A stretch of 64,000 bases of DNA from Synanceia verrucosa (GCA_029721515.1 CM056556.1:19534645-19598644); one strand, 5' to 3'; numbered from the stretch's first letter, positions 11,258 to 24,002 are shown. Notes: a model not told the origin generated them from the sequence alone. Numbers and translations: made by a program.

Positions 11258-12949
11258 GTAAGGACAAAGCACGTTCCTTAATGGTGTCTCTTTTGTTGTT
11301 GTTGTTGTTGTGTTGTGAGTAGTTGTGTGTGGTTAGCAGTTGCGCGCTATGGGAACAAGCCGCATATTTTTATGCGGCGCTTCGGTTAAACTATGCGTTC
11401 ACTTGAAGGGTAGTATCAAACTACTGTCACTAGTTTTACGACACCGTTTTATCGGTAACTCGCCAAAAACACAACCTCCCACATTGAAAAACTGTTCGGT
11501 TGATAATATCAGCAAATTGAACCTAAAAGCACAATGTGAATTGAGTTCAGAGTAGCAGAGTGACATGACCAAGCGTACGCCTTTTCTGACAACGGTTAAC
11601 GGTATTGAAGCGCTCCTTAGGTAAATAAGCTATTCATTTATTACTTTGTAGAGAACGCTTTGTCCATTGGCAACTAAAAGTGTGGCAGTGGCTTCCTGTT
11701 TAATTCTGTTGTGGAAAGTGTCGTCTGGAAAAAGCCGATGTGAAGAGAGATAAAGCAACGATCCGATGGGAACCTAGATAAAGATTAAAATTGGATTTTT
11801 TTATTTGTTTTCTGTCTATGGCGGCGCCGAGGCCGTCGTTGCATTTTCCCCCTGGCTTTTCACTTCTCTTTTCCAGCGATGGGGCGTCAGATAGTCCGCC
11901 TGGCTGATCTGTCCTGCTGATAGCAGCTTACAATTGGATCTTTTTTTCCATCTATCCTTTAACTCAATAATGCATCTTAGGAGCGCTGTGTCTTGACGAG
12001 TTCTTCCTGTTCATAAAACTTGTGAAAGTATATATCACTGGCGACTGATGTTCAAATTTGATAAGCATGTTGTGATTAACTCCGCCTATGTTGTATTACA
12101 AGTTGAAGAGGACTCTGTCAAAATTTAATAGCATTATACTGGAGATTAAAGAAAGAAACGTGTGTATGCCCATTTGGATGCTACGGCTGGAAGGGAAACA
12201 TGACATCTGCAGCTTGTTTTGATCAGTTATCACAGTGAGCAAAAATAATATCTTGTTGTCAACGATGTGTGTCACTGTTTTCCCAGAAACCTGCTAGCTA
12301 AAAGCCACATCTGGGTTCTGTATGGTATCACTTTACATGACTACAGTTATATATGATGCGAATGATTTATGTTCAAACAACCAGAGCCTATTTTTTTTTG
12401 ACTGGATGTCTACTTATACATCTTAAGTGATTTAAATGATTTTAATTTTTGCCTTGTCAAGAGGCCAAGAGGTCAAAGGTAGAAAGGAGCACCATGACAC
12501 TAAGTTGGTAACCTTGCACGGCAGCTGGATTCTCATGAGAATCAGGCTCCAAATAATACATTTGTGTCCGGTTGACCTATAGGCAATGGACACTAGTTAC
12601 GGGCATGGCTCATGTGTGTGAAACCTGAGACTGTGTGAGATGCAGAGAGATGACATGGTAATGTTACTAATGGTTCTAAACAACAATGCACGTTCCTGAA
12701 GAGGTTAGTGAAACGAGCAAAACTAGCTGGACCTGCAAAAACATCGCTTTAATTCACTTTCACTTTTGATAGTTTGATTTACTGATGTCTCATCCAGTCA
12801 CCTGCCAAGTATGTTCTAAAAATACCTGCCTTTTCCATACAAGTTCCAATGAGAGCACATCACATGTTTTGTGAATGTAATAGTAATAGCACAAGTAGCA
12901 TTAGTTAGCTTACCTGGAGGAAGGAATTTGATGCTTGTGTTCCTTGTTG

Positions 12950-13530
12950 CAGATGATGATGAGGTGTTCACTTTCTTCCGTAGGCTGCCCCAATTAACAC
13001 TGAGGGCACTGGCACCATCTTTTGTGCTCAAGCATATCTACGGGGTTACTCGGGCTTTGACTCTTAACTTCTTTATTCGAGTATAATTCAAATATTTACA
13101 AAAATAAAGATATTAGAATGAATATTAGGCAGCCCTTAATATTCAAACCTGATATGGGCATTATTTTTTATAGATGTGATTGCTTCTAAATGTTTTCAAT
13201 TCAGATTACGAGACTTTTTTCACGCCTGGTGAGGTTGTGAATCGCGAGCTCATTAGCTAGGCTATTGTTGGTCATCTGGGCTCCTGTAGGAGATGTTAGC
13301 ACCTATTTTGCATACCAGAGCAATGGCCACGACAATGCCTACAACAACTACACCTGAGGAGTTTGAAATCTACATGCCAGACCATCTGAAAAGCAACGTG
13401 TGGCGCTACTTTGTGTTTGCAAAGGAATAGGGAAAAATCAGGACTAAGGACAAAGTGATATGTAAAACACGTTGGACCAAACTCACATACCACGCGGCAA
13501 CCAGCAACTTGAGAGCCCATCTGTAAACAC
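12950..13530 (+). mobile_element. Degenerate hAT-type relic with BED zinc-finger remnant
   Basis: At about 13395-13525 the plus strand reads, with one stop, VWRYFVFAKE-GKIRTKDKVICKTRWTKL, then TYHAATSNLRAHL. This is the layout of a BED zinc finger (aromatic W..F, a basic KD.VICK segment, then the N-L..H-L half). The first cysteine pair is damaged (CKTRW in place of CxxC), so no finger would form. BED fingers lead hAT transposases and ZBED genes. The rest of the transposase is absent. The left border is a guess. Confidence 0.5.
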
Positions 13531-14333
13531 TACAACCCCGTAAGCTGAAAGAGAGGGAAGGGGAGGGGGAGCTGTGAATTCCAAGCAGGCACCTACAGTA
13601 AAGCCAGCAGCGAGGCCTAGAAATGTATCCCAAACTCTGAGGCTGATAAACCCAGGCTGCATTTCGTGTGTATGAGAGAAAGAGAGTGTGTGTATGTGTG
13701 TCTCAGGGGTGTTTCTGCCATCTTTATCAGTGCTTCTGGTCCACTATGCTTCCCTGTGCACCAAGGCCCCGGCTGCAGTTGAGGCCAGCCAGGCTCTCAG
13801 CCCCGTGACTCTCTTGTGATTTTGCAGACATTTTGATAGGAAAGAGTGAGGAGTGATAAGGACTTTGTTCGGCTGGGGTGTGTGGGGGTTCAGCAGAGGT
13901 GGGGGCTGCTGGTGCTACCACTGCTACTACAACTACTAGTGCAGTGTGTCCACCATGTTGTTTTGAGCCTGTGGCTTGTTGTCACTGATATAACAAATTC
14001 CAGTCAGGTCACAGCATAGTTGGGTCAAGTTTCATCATAATATACCTCTAACTGCTTCCTTTCTAAAAATAATTAATACCTCTCATTGATGTAGTTTGAT
14101 AATGTACACTTACCCTAATGTAATGTTTAGTCATAGTCATTAGTTATTCTTTGTTCTGCGTTTGGAGCAATTAAGTCTGTTTTTGTGCTAATTTATTCTC
14201 ATCTCTTCTTGTAGCAGTTTAACAGTTGAAGCCTTCCACCGCAAAATTTCAAGAATACTGTGAAGTACTGTGAAGCAGGTGCAGGGAGTTTTGAGTTTTG
14301 AATAATGGCTGAAAGATGAGTGTGGATGCATTT

Positions 14334-14500
14334 TTACCCCCGCCATGTTTTCACTGGGGTTTGTTAATTTGTTTGTATGTATGTAGGTTTGACGGTTTGC
14401 AAAATAACTCAAAAAGTTGTTGATGGATTTTGACGAAATTTTCAGGGTTAACTGATTAATTTTTGGTGGTGATCGGATCCGATTTGACAGCACCACCAAA
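14334..14500 (+). repeat. Half copy of the 'CCGCCAAGGAGG' foldback repeat family
   Basis: The bases 'catgttttcactgggg', 'gactcaaaaagttg'-like text, 'ggattttgacgaaattttca' and 'ggtggtgatcggatccgatt' match the left arm and centre of the foldback element at 42733-43096. The right arm is missing. Confidence 0.7.
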
Positions 14501-14704
14501 AGATTAGAAAAATGACTGTTTCTGTGTCTGTACCTTCAAATGCTCCAGAGCTGTGTCTGACCACGCCCCTTTGTGGAGAGAGGATGTAGCTCTCTCCCAC
14601 GCACTTATGTTTACTAATAGATGCGCACTGGCAAAAGAGGCTAACGTTACTCTGCAGTGCATGGACAGTAACAGTAATCAGAGTCACCCAAATTATAAAT
14701 AAGT

Positions 14705-14975
14705 GTATAACTCTAGCTTCAAATGAGCCTTGTGCTCACAGAGCTCACTGAGTCTCCTGATACTAATTACTCAAGGACCACCGGAACTTGCCAAAGTTTT
14801 GCAAGTGTGCACCCCTAATTTCACGGAAAACTGCTTTGTAAACATGGGCCCATACAAATTAAACTTGGCTACACAGCTGAAGTTAGCATTGGAGGGGGGG
14901 CTCAAAGGCAGTGTCCTCTACTCTATAACACCTTTATAAAGTGAATTTTGCATAATAGGTGACCTTTAATGAATT
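14705..14975 (+). mobile_element. Nonautonomous DNA element, short form (pair with 26905-27735)
   Basis: Blocks such as 'tagcttcaaatgag', 'cttgtgctcacagag', 'ttgtaaacatgggcccat', 'aggcagtgtcctctac' and the terminal 'taataggtgacctttaa' are shared in the same order with 26905-27735. The short copy lacks about 550 bases of the longer one. The two are family members that differ by an internal deletion. No coding frame. Confidence 0.65.
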
Positions 14976-15557
14976 CTGGACAGACTTGTTCTGATTGGTC
15001 TCTAAGAGAGGGAGCTGACTAAATAAAGAGGTAAAGCAAGGCGGCCGCTTTAGTACACTGTAATATTTGATTTGTGACGATCTGACATACTAGTTAACAA
15101 GGCAAATCGGATCAAACTGGTGATCAGCAGTGAATGGGTAATGGATGTGAGAATGTTTTTTTTGATTCAATGCCATCAATAGAAAAATAAAAAAAATAAT
15201 AAACATATAGAGAAGGGTGTTGTGGGCAACCACCTGCAGAGGAGCTGACACCCACGTCATGAAAATTGTGATAACGTGCTATGTGAACTGGCGTGTCAAG
15301 GGAGCTGATTGATTGAAGTAAATATTATACTCAAACTCTGTAAGATAATAAAAGAAACTGCTACATGAAGGTCTCTAAGCGTCATAAGGGCAACATAGCA
15401 TGGATATCTTTTTTAAATTGTCCCCCCAGTAACAATGGATTAGGTCCACGGATTTCTGTGGGCCCATAGTTGAAGAGGAGAAACGTGTGTTTGTGTTTCA
15501 GATAGATATTTGTCTATGTCTCTTTGTGCGTCATCCTCCCCAACGGTTGGTGATCTC

Positions 15558-15702
15558 TCAGCCTGATAAGGCTTCTCTCCTTGATGGGGAGATAGGAGGC
15601 AGGCAGGCAGCCCACTGTGGCCGGATCCCTGGGCTTATATTTTGGTGGTTGAGATGAGAGACGCGATAAAACTTGGCGGTGATCGCTGCTGGTGATATCA
15701 CA
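15558..15702. promoter_or_regulatory. Candidate enhancer: GATA-site cluster
   Basis: Sites are GATAAG at 15565-15570, GATAGG at 15591, GATAAA at 15665-15670 and the palindrome GTGATATCAC at 15692. They lie in non-repeat, moderately GC-rich sequence within intron 1. Enhancer function is inferred from clustering and from the GATA partnership of the host gene. Confidence 0.35.
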
Positions 15703-16084
15703 GAAAGCGAGAGAGAGAGATGGGAGGTTGGGCAGATGGAGGGAGAGATGGAGGATGGAGGGCACATTGTAATTACATCTGGCTGTTGCATGCCATTTTC
15801 CCAGCCTTGTTGGCATTGTTGTCGGGGGTTTTGTTTGCGATTGGCTGGGGGTGGATCTCTAGATAATTAAAAGAAGAGACAAGTAGAAGGAGAGTGGGGA
15901 AATGTATGATGATAAGAGGGAGGACAAGAGGAGGAGTGGTGGTAGATTGTAGGAAGAAAGAGATAGAGAAAGACTGACCAAACAGTGTGTGGAATACATA
16001 GCTGGTATAGATGAATGTGTTGTGGTGTGTTTTAATGGCAGCCCAGCCAGCTCTGCTGCTCCCCCACCCCTTTGTGAAAGATGA

Positions 16085-16125
16085 GGGGCTGATAAGGAGG
16101 CCTGCTGATAGATAGATAGCACCCT
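16085..16125. promoter_or_regulatory. Small GATA-site group
   Basis: CTGATAAGG at 16089-16097 is followed within 12 bases by GATAGATAGATAG at 16107-16119. The second part could be a short microsatellite, so the weight is limited. Confidence 0.25.
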
Positions 16126-16150
16126 GCAGATCTACACTGCTGATTAGGTG

Positions 16151-16188
16151 AGTGTGTGTGTGTGTGTGTGTGTTTGTGAGTGTGTGTT

Positions 16189-16244
<56 letters not shown>

Positions 16245-16252
16245 GGGGGGGG
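16151..16252. repeat. (GT)n microsatellite ending in a G run
   Basis: About 90 bases of imperfect TG repeat are followed by ten G at 16243-16252. ORFs across it are artefacts. Confidence 0.9.
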
Positions 16253-16627
16253 ACAGAGCTTGGTTCCTATGACATCAGTGCTGCAGCTCAGAGGTCAGCC
16301 TCCCACGGCTAAAAGCAAACCAAGACGCAAGTAGAGGCCAGACAAGGAAAACACCACACTGACCTCTTTCTCCTTCTTTTCTTCTACTTTTTCTTTTTTA
16401 AAGTTATTATTACAGTTGAAAAAAAAACTTCTAGCTTATAGAAGAGGTGATTTCAGATTTCTACAATGACATCTGGAAGGAATGTGTTACTGTTGTTTTT
16501 TTTTTTTTTTTATCGTTAGTCTGAGAAGTTTCAGGTCACATGATTGTTATTTGGACGTACAATTGAGAGATTAATTCATTCTTTGAGAGCCAAAGTGAAA
16601 TGAAATACACAAGCATGTCTAAATTGC

Positions 16628-16675
16628 ACGCACGCACGCACGCACACACGCACACACACACACACACACACACAG
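16628..16675. repeat. (CACG)n/(CA)n microsatellite
   Basis: A short run of cacg units changes into pure CA repeat. Confidence 0.9.
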
Positions 16676-16754
16676 AGAAGACTCATGCATCTTGGTGGCT
16701 TTCCCTTGTGTGTTTTTTTTTCTCCGTCTTTGTTCTGCTTTTAGCTTGATGTGA

Positions 16755-16830
16755 ACTTTTGATAAGCCGCAAGGCCTGATCTCCGGTGTAGATAAAGATC
16801 GGCAAGTGTGATTAGAGTTGTTATCAGGCT
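16755..16830. promoter_or_regulatory. Candidate enhancer: three GATA sites in 67 bases
   Basis: GATAAG lies at 16761-16766, GATAAAGAT at 16791-16799 and TTATCAG at 16821-16827, in unique sequence that continues GC-rich to about 16930. The spacing of about 25-30 bases is regular. The role is inferred. Confidence 0.4.
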
Positions 16831-18006
16831 AGAGCAGGCAGGAGCTGAGCCTCCACTGCAATAACAACAGGCCCATGCAGGAGCAACCGGGGTCCGGACC
16901 CTGGCAATCAGTTCCAGTCCTAATGGGATTAATGTTGTTGTATAATTAGATGATAGGTGTGAATGCATTTCTTTTCTCCCTCAATCTTTTCTCACTCATT
17001 CAAACTGCCCCTCCTCTTCCCACTTTCCCGCTCCCCTGCCTTTCCTCTCTCTCTCCTCCTTAACAAGCATTGTCATCAATTAATTTAATTAAAAGTAATA
17101 CTACGTATTATTTATTCCAGATTCTGTCTACGATAATGCAGACATGGGAAATTTTGGTGTTCGTTGAAGATTATCTTCAGGGTGATTTTTTTTTTCTCCT
17201 CAGTCTTTTAGATAGTCTTTTCTCTTAAATAGAAGTTGAAGAGCCTACAGTAATCGGGAGGGGAAGAACAAGTGAAAGGACAACATCAGCAGGATGACTG
17301 GCACTGGGTTTAGGCGACTGCAAGATATTAAGCTGGCTAGATGTGACTTGAGTCTTGGGCGCCATAATATTATGTATTATCTGAAGAATCTGAAAATCTT
17401 TCCAGAATGGTTCAATACTGTCTTTTTCATGTGACTGAAACGTTACTTTTAAACTCTTTTAGCTCATAAAAGCTTTTCAGTTCTGCCTTGTGGATATGCC
17501 TGCATTCATTCAGCTCGTCTAAAGTTTTAGCTTACTTGCATTAACGTGTTTGCATTGTGACTAGCCAAGCAGTGGTGACAGAGTGTATGTGTGTGTGCAT
17601 GGTCAGATACAGCAAAGGGGGAAGTTAGCAGGGTTATATAGGAAACGCTGTTTGTTTTTGATGCGTGGATGAGTTATTACCCTTTCCTGGTATTTACCCA
17701 GGGGATGGCTTCGTGGTGAATTATGGTTCCCCAACTAAGCGTTGTAAACAGTGTCACCCTTGACCTCAGAGTTGACTACTCCGTGGATGAGGGAGGAGAG
17801 AAAACATTGCCTTTGCCAACAGTAGCATAATCTATGTCCAAACTGTTTGCTCTAACAGTAATTACCACACTGCCAGCTCTTTCCAGGGAGCTTTGTGAGG
17901 GCTTAACTCACGGCTGACATGCTGCCTATTAGAGATGGTGGATGTTTTACTAGGATTACAAAGAATCCTAGCCGGAAAGCACCCACAGGTTGTATGCAAG
18001 GTTATA

Positions 18007-19023
18007 CAGTTGTGGTCAAAGTTTACATAACTTGTAAAGAACATAATGTCATGGCTCTCTTGAGTTTACAGTTATTTCTACAACTCTGATTTTTCTATGC
18101 TAGAGTGATTGGAACAGATACTTCTTTGTCACAAAAAACATTCATGAAGCTTGGTTCTTTTATGACTTTATTATGGGTTAACAGAAAAAAGTGACCAAAT
18201 CTGCTGGGTCAAAAATATACATACAGCAATGCTAATATTTGGTTACATGTCCCTTGGCCATTTTCACTTCAATTAGGTGCCTTTCTTAGCCATCCACAAG
18301 CGTCTGGCCAGCTTCTGGTTGAATCTTTGACCACTCCTCTCGACAGAATTGGTGCAGTTCAGTTGAATTTGTCGACTTTCTGACATGGACTTGTTTCTTC
18401 AGCATTGTCCACATGTTCTCAATGGGGTTTAAGTCAGCATTGGGAAGGCCATTCTAAAACCTTAATTTAAGCCTGATTTAGCCATTCCATTACCACTTTT
18501 GATGTGTGTTTGGGGTCAATGTCCTGTTGGAACACCCAACTGCGCCCAAGACCCAATCTTGATGGCTAATGATTTTAGGTTATCTTGAAGAATTTCAAAG
18601 TGATCCTCCTTCTTTATTATCCCATTTACTCTCTGTAAAGCACCAGTTCCATTGGCACCAAAACAGCCCCACAGCATCATACTACCACCACCGTGCTTGA
18701 CGGTAGGCATGGTGTGAAAGGCCCCACCTTTTCTTCTCCAAACATATTGCTGGGCATTGTGGCCAAACAGCTCAATTTTTGTTTCGTCTGACCACATAAC
18801 TTCTCTCCAGAAGGTCTTATCTTTGTCCATGTGATCAGCAGCAAAGTTCAGTTGAGCCTTAAGGTGCCGCTTTTGGAACAAGGGCTTCCTTCTTGCACGG
18901 CAGCCTCTTAGTCCATGGCGAACACGCTTGACTGTGGACACTGACACCTGTGTTCCAGCAGCTTCTAAGTCTTGGCAGATCTGCTTTTTGGTGGACTCTT
19001 CACCCTTCTGACCAATTTTCTTT
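18007..19023 (-). mobile_element. Tc1-like transposon, 5'-truncated
   Basis: A terminal repeat begins right after a TA at 18005-18006 (cagttgtggtcaaagtttac) and marks the 3' end of the minus-strand element. The transposase reading spans about 18260-19020. No matching terminal repeat is found at the other side. The element stops abruptly near 19023, where unrelated CpG-rich sequence begins. Confidence 0.8.
18260..19018 (-). pseudogene. Tc1 transposase, broken
   Basis: This is a DDE transposase that cuts and inserts at TA sites. In minus-strand order the helix-turn-helix end is visible (TKKQICQDLEAAGTQVSVST, VKRVRHGLRGCRARRKP). It is followed by the catalytic-core start VMWSDETKIELFGHN with the first Asp, then GGGSMMLWGCFGANGTGAL. 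Beyond a frameshift near 18540 come WVFQQD-DPKHTSK with the second Asp and DLNPIENMW with the Glu. The first N-terminal helices are missing and at least one frameshift splits the core, so the protein is inactive. Confidence 0.8.
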
Positions 19024-19440
19024 TAGCAGCAGAGAGGAAATTGGTCAAAATTCGCTTTGTTGCAATCTGGGCCTGGGAACAAAACTAGAGTTAAGGGGGG
19101 TCTTCTGGTTGCTGATTGGTGGGCTGGTGTGTTAAAAAATTGGGATTGGCGGATGCCCTGCTCGGGCATCGGGGCTATCGCCTGGTGCCAGGCTCGGGGC
19201 GGCCCGATGGGGATGTCAGCGTGTTCTGCATCAGTGGGGTCTGTTATGTGTTTGTCATTGATTTTGAGTCGCACAGCCTATTTGGGGGATTTGGTCGGCC
19301 ATGTCATGGGCGGGATAATCTGTGTGCTGTTGCGCGTCAGGCTTTCCATTTCCTTGTCAGAGATGGTCTGTCTGAGTTAGGAGCTTCCACAGTCGCCAAA
19401 TATCCAATTGTATAGTCCAACTCGCGTGACAGGCAGCGGA
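19024..19440 (+). other. CpG-rich unexplained segment with a 99-aa frame
   Basis: This begins exactly where the Tc1 copy is cut and is clearly richer in CpG and GC than its flanks. The frame at 19116-19415 reads LGLADALLGHRGYRLVPGSG, then DGDVSVFCISGVCYVFVIDF and a cysteine/histidine-containing end. I recognise no family, signal peptide or splice sites. It may be part of a transposon not otherwise visible, or an insertion that truncated the Tc1 element. Confidence 0.3.
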
Positions 19441-22400
19441 TCACAACCCCAACGCAGAAGTATAGTGGGGCATGATAGGTAGCAACTTGGTTGATTGTAG
19501 ATAAATGTTTGTTTAAAACAAAGCGTTGTTTAGTTGTTTCAAGTTGTTTTGTTGAAACAGTGATATGGAGATATGTGATAATGGCAAGAATGAGGGGTCA
19601 GAAAAGCAGAATGAATCATCGACCCCACTTTATCAAAGCAGACCAAACAGATGACTGTGTATGTATTTGCTTGGTGCAGGAGTTATTTTTTTTTGTGTGG
19701 AATAGCTGTGGGCCTCATGGCTCATGGTTCTGATCTCTGGTTAGAATGACTTTGGACACTCGAAGGACGGTATTTCCTTGTGGATGTATCTGTGTGTGTG
19801 AGAGAGAGTGAGGAAGTGTTATGACAAGGCCCCCCAGAGGCATTGATAAGACAGACCATTTGCTCCTACTGTGCTGGGCGCTCTGTTCCAAGGTGTAAAG
19901 GCAACCTGGGCAAACAACACCACCTGACCTGCTTTTACAGCAGCACACACACACACACACACACACACAAAAACTGCTCTTGTTCCGACTGGCCGACAAT
20001 AAATGAACTGTAGCTTGAAGCGCCATTGCTTGAATTCCCAGATCACCGATATTAAATCAGACAAACGGACCAGACTTCAAGGATCAAAAGTCAAAATCGC
20101 CTGGCAAGATACAACAATACTGAAATGTTAAATATGCGCACATTTCACACTGACCTTTGACCTTGTGTGCACCTGCTCCTTGTGGAGTCAGCTGTCAACT
20201 GGTGGAAAAAAGACTCACTGTGTCATTTTTGTTGCTAAATGAAACCCTTGTTATGGTTGAGTATATTGCATATTTTTAGTAGGTCATGGAGTATGTGATA
20301 ATGTTGAGTACTGCAATGACGATATTACTTGTGTCAAATAAACAAACTTTATTTGACTTTACTTTAGTATACAGTGGTAAAGTCTATCTACTGTGGGTCA
20401 CCTCAGCATGACTTATTTCCAAATAAGAGATAGAGTTGTAGGAGTTGATTTCTTGGCATTTTACATGAAGGAGTGTGAGCTTTGTCACATGCATAGCTAC
20501 CTGCCTAAATGTAATATAATGGGTACAGTGTGCAAAAATGCAAAATATAGGGTTAGACTCAACATGTCACGCTATTTGTCAGATAATAACAAAAATAATA
20601 ATAATGAAACACATATTCACTGTTCTTTATATGTACTGATCTTATCGTATTTTAAAAATGCAATATGTAATTTCCTGCTCAATCAAAATAATAATAGATA
20701 GAGTTTGGTTAGCTGTGAAGCAGCATTGGGTTATGGGAGTTGTCTCTACCACTATTGTTGTCAGAATATTCATGTTCTGTCTGTTAGGATTTCTTCAGTG
20801 TTGTTCAGTGAGTTTTTACTGGGAACAGTATCTTCTATTGGTATAGTGGAATAGTCTACTGCTCTCCAAAAAAACTGACCCAATGATTAAAACCAGTAAA
20901 AAGACAGTACTGAATAAAGCTGTGTCACCTGATTCTCCAATTTGTTTGGTGGACAAGATTATCTCTAGGTTTGAACATTGTTGGAAAAAAGCAGTCAAAA
21001 GTCTAGTGGAAACGATTCATGTGCTCAGATGTTACTAAGGATATAGCTGAAGTGTGAAAGCTCTGGTAGCACTAAACTTTGAGGTTATGTTGGTCTGAGC
21101 TCCAAGTTCTGACTTCCAGTGAACACACCAGAAGGCAAACTGTCACTCCCAAGGGTTCGAAAGAGGAACTGGTAGCCTGTTGATCATTATCAGACTAATG
21201 TCTAGTATGTCTACCATGATAAAGCCCAAATTTCACAAAAATCACGTACTGAGAAATCATATAATTATGATGATGATAACAATAATAATAAATATTGATG
21301 ATATTAAGTTCAACTTTAAATGTCAGGAGACACCGGAGATGACGTTACTCTTAAAAATGCATTTTCAATGAAGTGAGTTTTGCCAAAACCGCGTTTCATC
21401 TTTATGTTGAGGTGGTGAGGGGTGTAAAAAGGCAGCTGCTGAATGTAACCAATAAAGTAACTTGTAATCTCCTCTTATTATTGACAGGTTATCATCCAAT
21501 GGTTTAACTCATCTGGCCCACTTGAAATCAAATTGGGCTGACTATTACCCATAGTTGCAATGACTTTGGCACCCTTGACCTAACTTAGCCTTAACACTGC
21601 ATTTTATGGCTATCTACCTGTTTTATGGACCGATCAGATAAAATAAGGAAAAGTTAGGTCTTCCAGATGGCCAGTCTAGCCCAGATGTTTTGCCAGTTAT
21701 GTTTACAGAAACTCCTCTGATATTATACAATGCTCTGGCTGACCATTAAAAAAGCAACAGACAGGCAGATGGTATTTCCAGATAGCTGATAATAGTTGAA
21801 ATTGTTTTCATTCTCATATATTTCATCTTTTTTTTTCATGACAAAATATTTCCACGTTACTGGAATTGTAATGACTTTAGACAATCAAGCAACGAAGCTG
21901 GTTATAAAAATTAAAGGATAAAAAATGCAGAGAAGAGGATAGAAAAAAAGTGAACAGCCCTCTAGGAGGAAGAAGATGAAGAAGGAACAATGAGAGAAAG
22001 AGGAAGCACAGAATGGTTAGGAGGAAAAATAGGAGTTGATAAGGGTGACTCAGTATCCGAGACAATGCAAGTCGAAAGAGGAGATGCTTGTGGAGCCTCC
22101 TGGGATCCACCTTAACAGAGAGGGTCTAGACCAGTGTCTCCTCTTGCTGTATGTCCACACACACACACACACACACGCACACACATACACACAATCTGCT
22201 TTCATGAAAACAACACTGTTCCCAAAGAGCAACACCTTTCGGGATCAGGATTCTCAACAAGGCTTTGTGTGGCAGAACATCATTAATCTTTAGAAAAGTG
22301 ACCAATATGACCTGGAAAGGTGCTTTACTTTCTGTTCTACTAATTAGCCTGTGAAAATACAACTTTTGCCATCAGTGTTAGAGCAAGTTGTTGTTGCAGT

Positions 22401-22476
22401 TCCCGCTGGCTGCCAACAGGGGATGATAAAAGTCAGTAATTACTTGTTTTAAATTGAAATATAGTGTTTTGTACTT

Positions 22477-22815
22477 TGGTGCAGTGGTTAGCATAGTTGC
22501 CTCGCAAGGTACCAGATTCAATTCCCGGCCCGGGGCCTTTCTGTGTGGAGTTGTGCATGTTCTCCCCGTGTCTGCGTGGGTTCTCTCCGGGTACTCAGGC
22601 TTCCTCTCACCATCCAAAAACATGCATGGGAATTAGGTTAATTGGCTAATTTACATTGTCCATAGGTGTGAATGTGAGTGTCTCTCTGTCCTGCGATGGG
22701 GTGGTGACTTGTCCAGGGTGTACCCTGCCTTCCGCCCTAAGACAGCTGGGATAGGCTCCATCCCCCCCGCAACCCTATGTGAGGATAAGCGGTAGAAAAT
22801 TGATTGATGGATGGA
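22477..22815 (+). mobile_element. SINE-like retroposon with tRNA-like head and Rex3-like tail
   Basis: The head has 'gcagtggttagcatag' and 'accagattcaattcccgg', resembling tRNA boxes A and B. It is followed by the conserved 'gtggagtt-tgcatgttctcc' and 'gcgtgggttctctcc' body and ends ggataagcggtagaaaattg with GATG repeats. TGTTTTGTACTT occurs at both 22465-22476 and 22816-22827 as target duplication, so this is a complete insertion. It would need a partner LINE for mobility, and the tail points to the RTE/Rex3 LINE also present here. Confidence 0.75.
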
Positions 22816-23432
22816 TGTTTTGTACTTGACTGCATTTAGAAATGTAAGGCCGATCATCAGAGCCATGTTGGTGAGTGATGAGTAACTTACCACTCTCTTT
22901 CTCTCACATCTCAGTGTGTACATTTTGAGTCATGTGAGCCAATAGGGTTGCAGTGATCCAGGCCTTTGGAGTGCTTTGTGCTTGTGTAAACCGTGGTGCT
23001 CTGGCTCCCCAACTGATAAGCAAGCTGTCAGTCAACTGGCTGCATGTGTGTGTTGCGTGTCGTGGAGTGGTAGCTGTGTGTGTCTGGCCTTACAGTATGC
23101 TCATGGTCTATGCAGTTACTGACTTTGAAAGAGGATTTTGCTCTCTTTTGAAATTCATTGTTAATACACACATTATTATATGAGAGCTCTTAGGGCTTAG
23201 ATTATCATCACTATCTTAATTATACCTCATAGTGTTCAGCACTGTACTGGGGTGGACTTTATTGTCTTTTATTTTAAATGTGACATTCAAATAGTCACTT
23301 GTTTGTCTAACACCATGCAACAGCAGACACATGACCTGACCACCAGGGGACCAGGGGTTGCAAGATAACTAACAAGCTAGACAACAAAAATAAGATATTT
23401 CCTTTTTTATGTCCGACTTGGTAGTTTGTACA

Positions 23433-23437
<5 letters not shown>

Positions 23438-23468
<31 letters not shown>

Positions 23469-23484
23469 CTCTCTCTCTCTCTCG
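23438..23484. repeat. (CT)n microsatellite
   Basis: CT repeat with one short interruption. Confidence 0.9.
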
Positions 23485-23956
23485 TTCTCTCCATCCTATG
23501 GTTTGGGCAAAAACACATTTGTGCAATATCTTGACGCATTGTTTCATCTTCCTTTTAGATAGAAACACAGATAAAGCTTGAGTGATCTACAGCACAATAC
23601 ACAACTAACTATGTAATTTTTCTGATTAATGAAGCCTTGTTTATTATGGGAGTGTGGATCTAATATAACTTAACAGCCAGGAAAGACACAAAGTTAAGCC
23701 GTAAACACTCCTTGTGCGCGTAGGGGCAACACTAGAGTGCAACACAATGTCATTGGGTTAAACAACAAAGCTATCATGCTTCTTCCAAAGTTTATTATGA
23801 TTGTTGGTCATTACAATCACTCGACTTCCCTTTCACCTCCACCATTCCATAACTTCTCTCCTATTTAATTATTCTTCGCTCTCTTTCCTCTTGACTCTTT
23901 GTTTTTAAAACTCCATCTGTCTCTACTCTTTCACCTCCACTTGTCTGTCACCCATC

Positions 23957-23958
<2 letters not shown>

Positions 23959-24002
<44 letters not shown>
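23959..24002. repeat. (CT)n microsatellite
   Basis: Pure CT repeat of about 44 bases. Confidence 0.9.

Noticed and set aside
11819..11900. CpG-rich 'atggcggcgccgaggccg' start as an additional coding exon
   Set aside because: The frame is short, lacks a donor in a sensible place and lies in the first kilobase of intron 1, where CpG-rich promoter DNA fades out.
22482..22525. tRNA gene
   Set aside because: Only the box-like words of a SINE-type head are present. No cloverleaf with acceptor stem can be folded.
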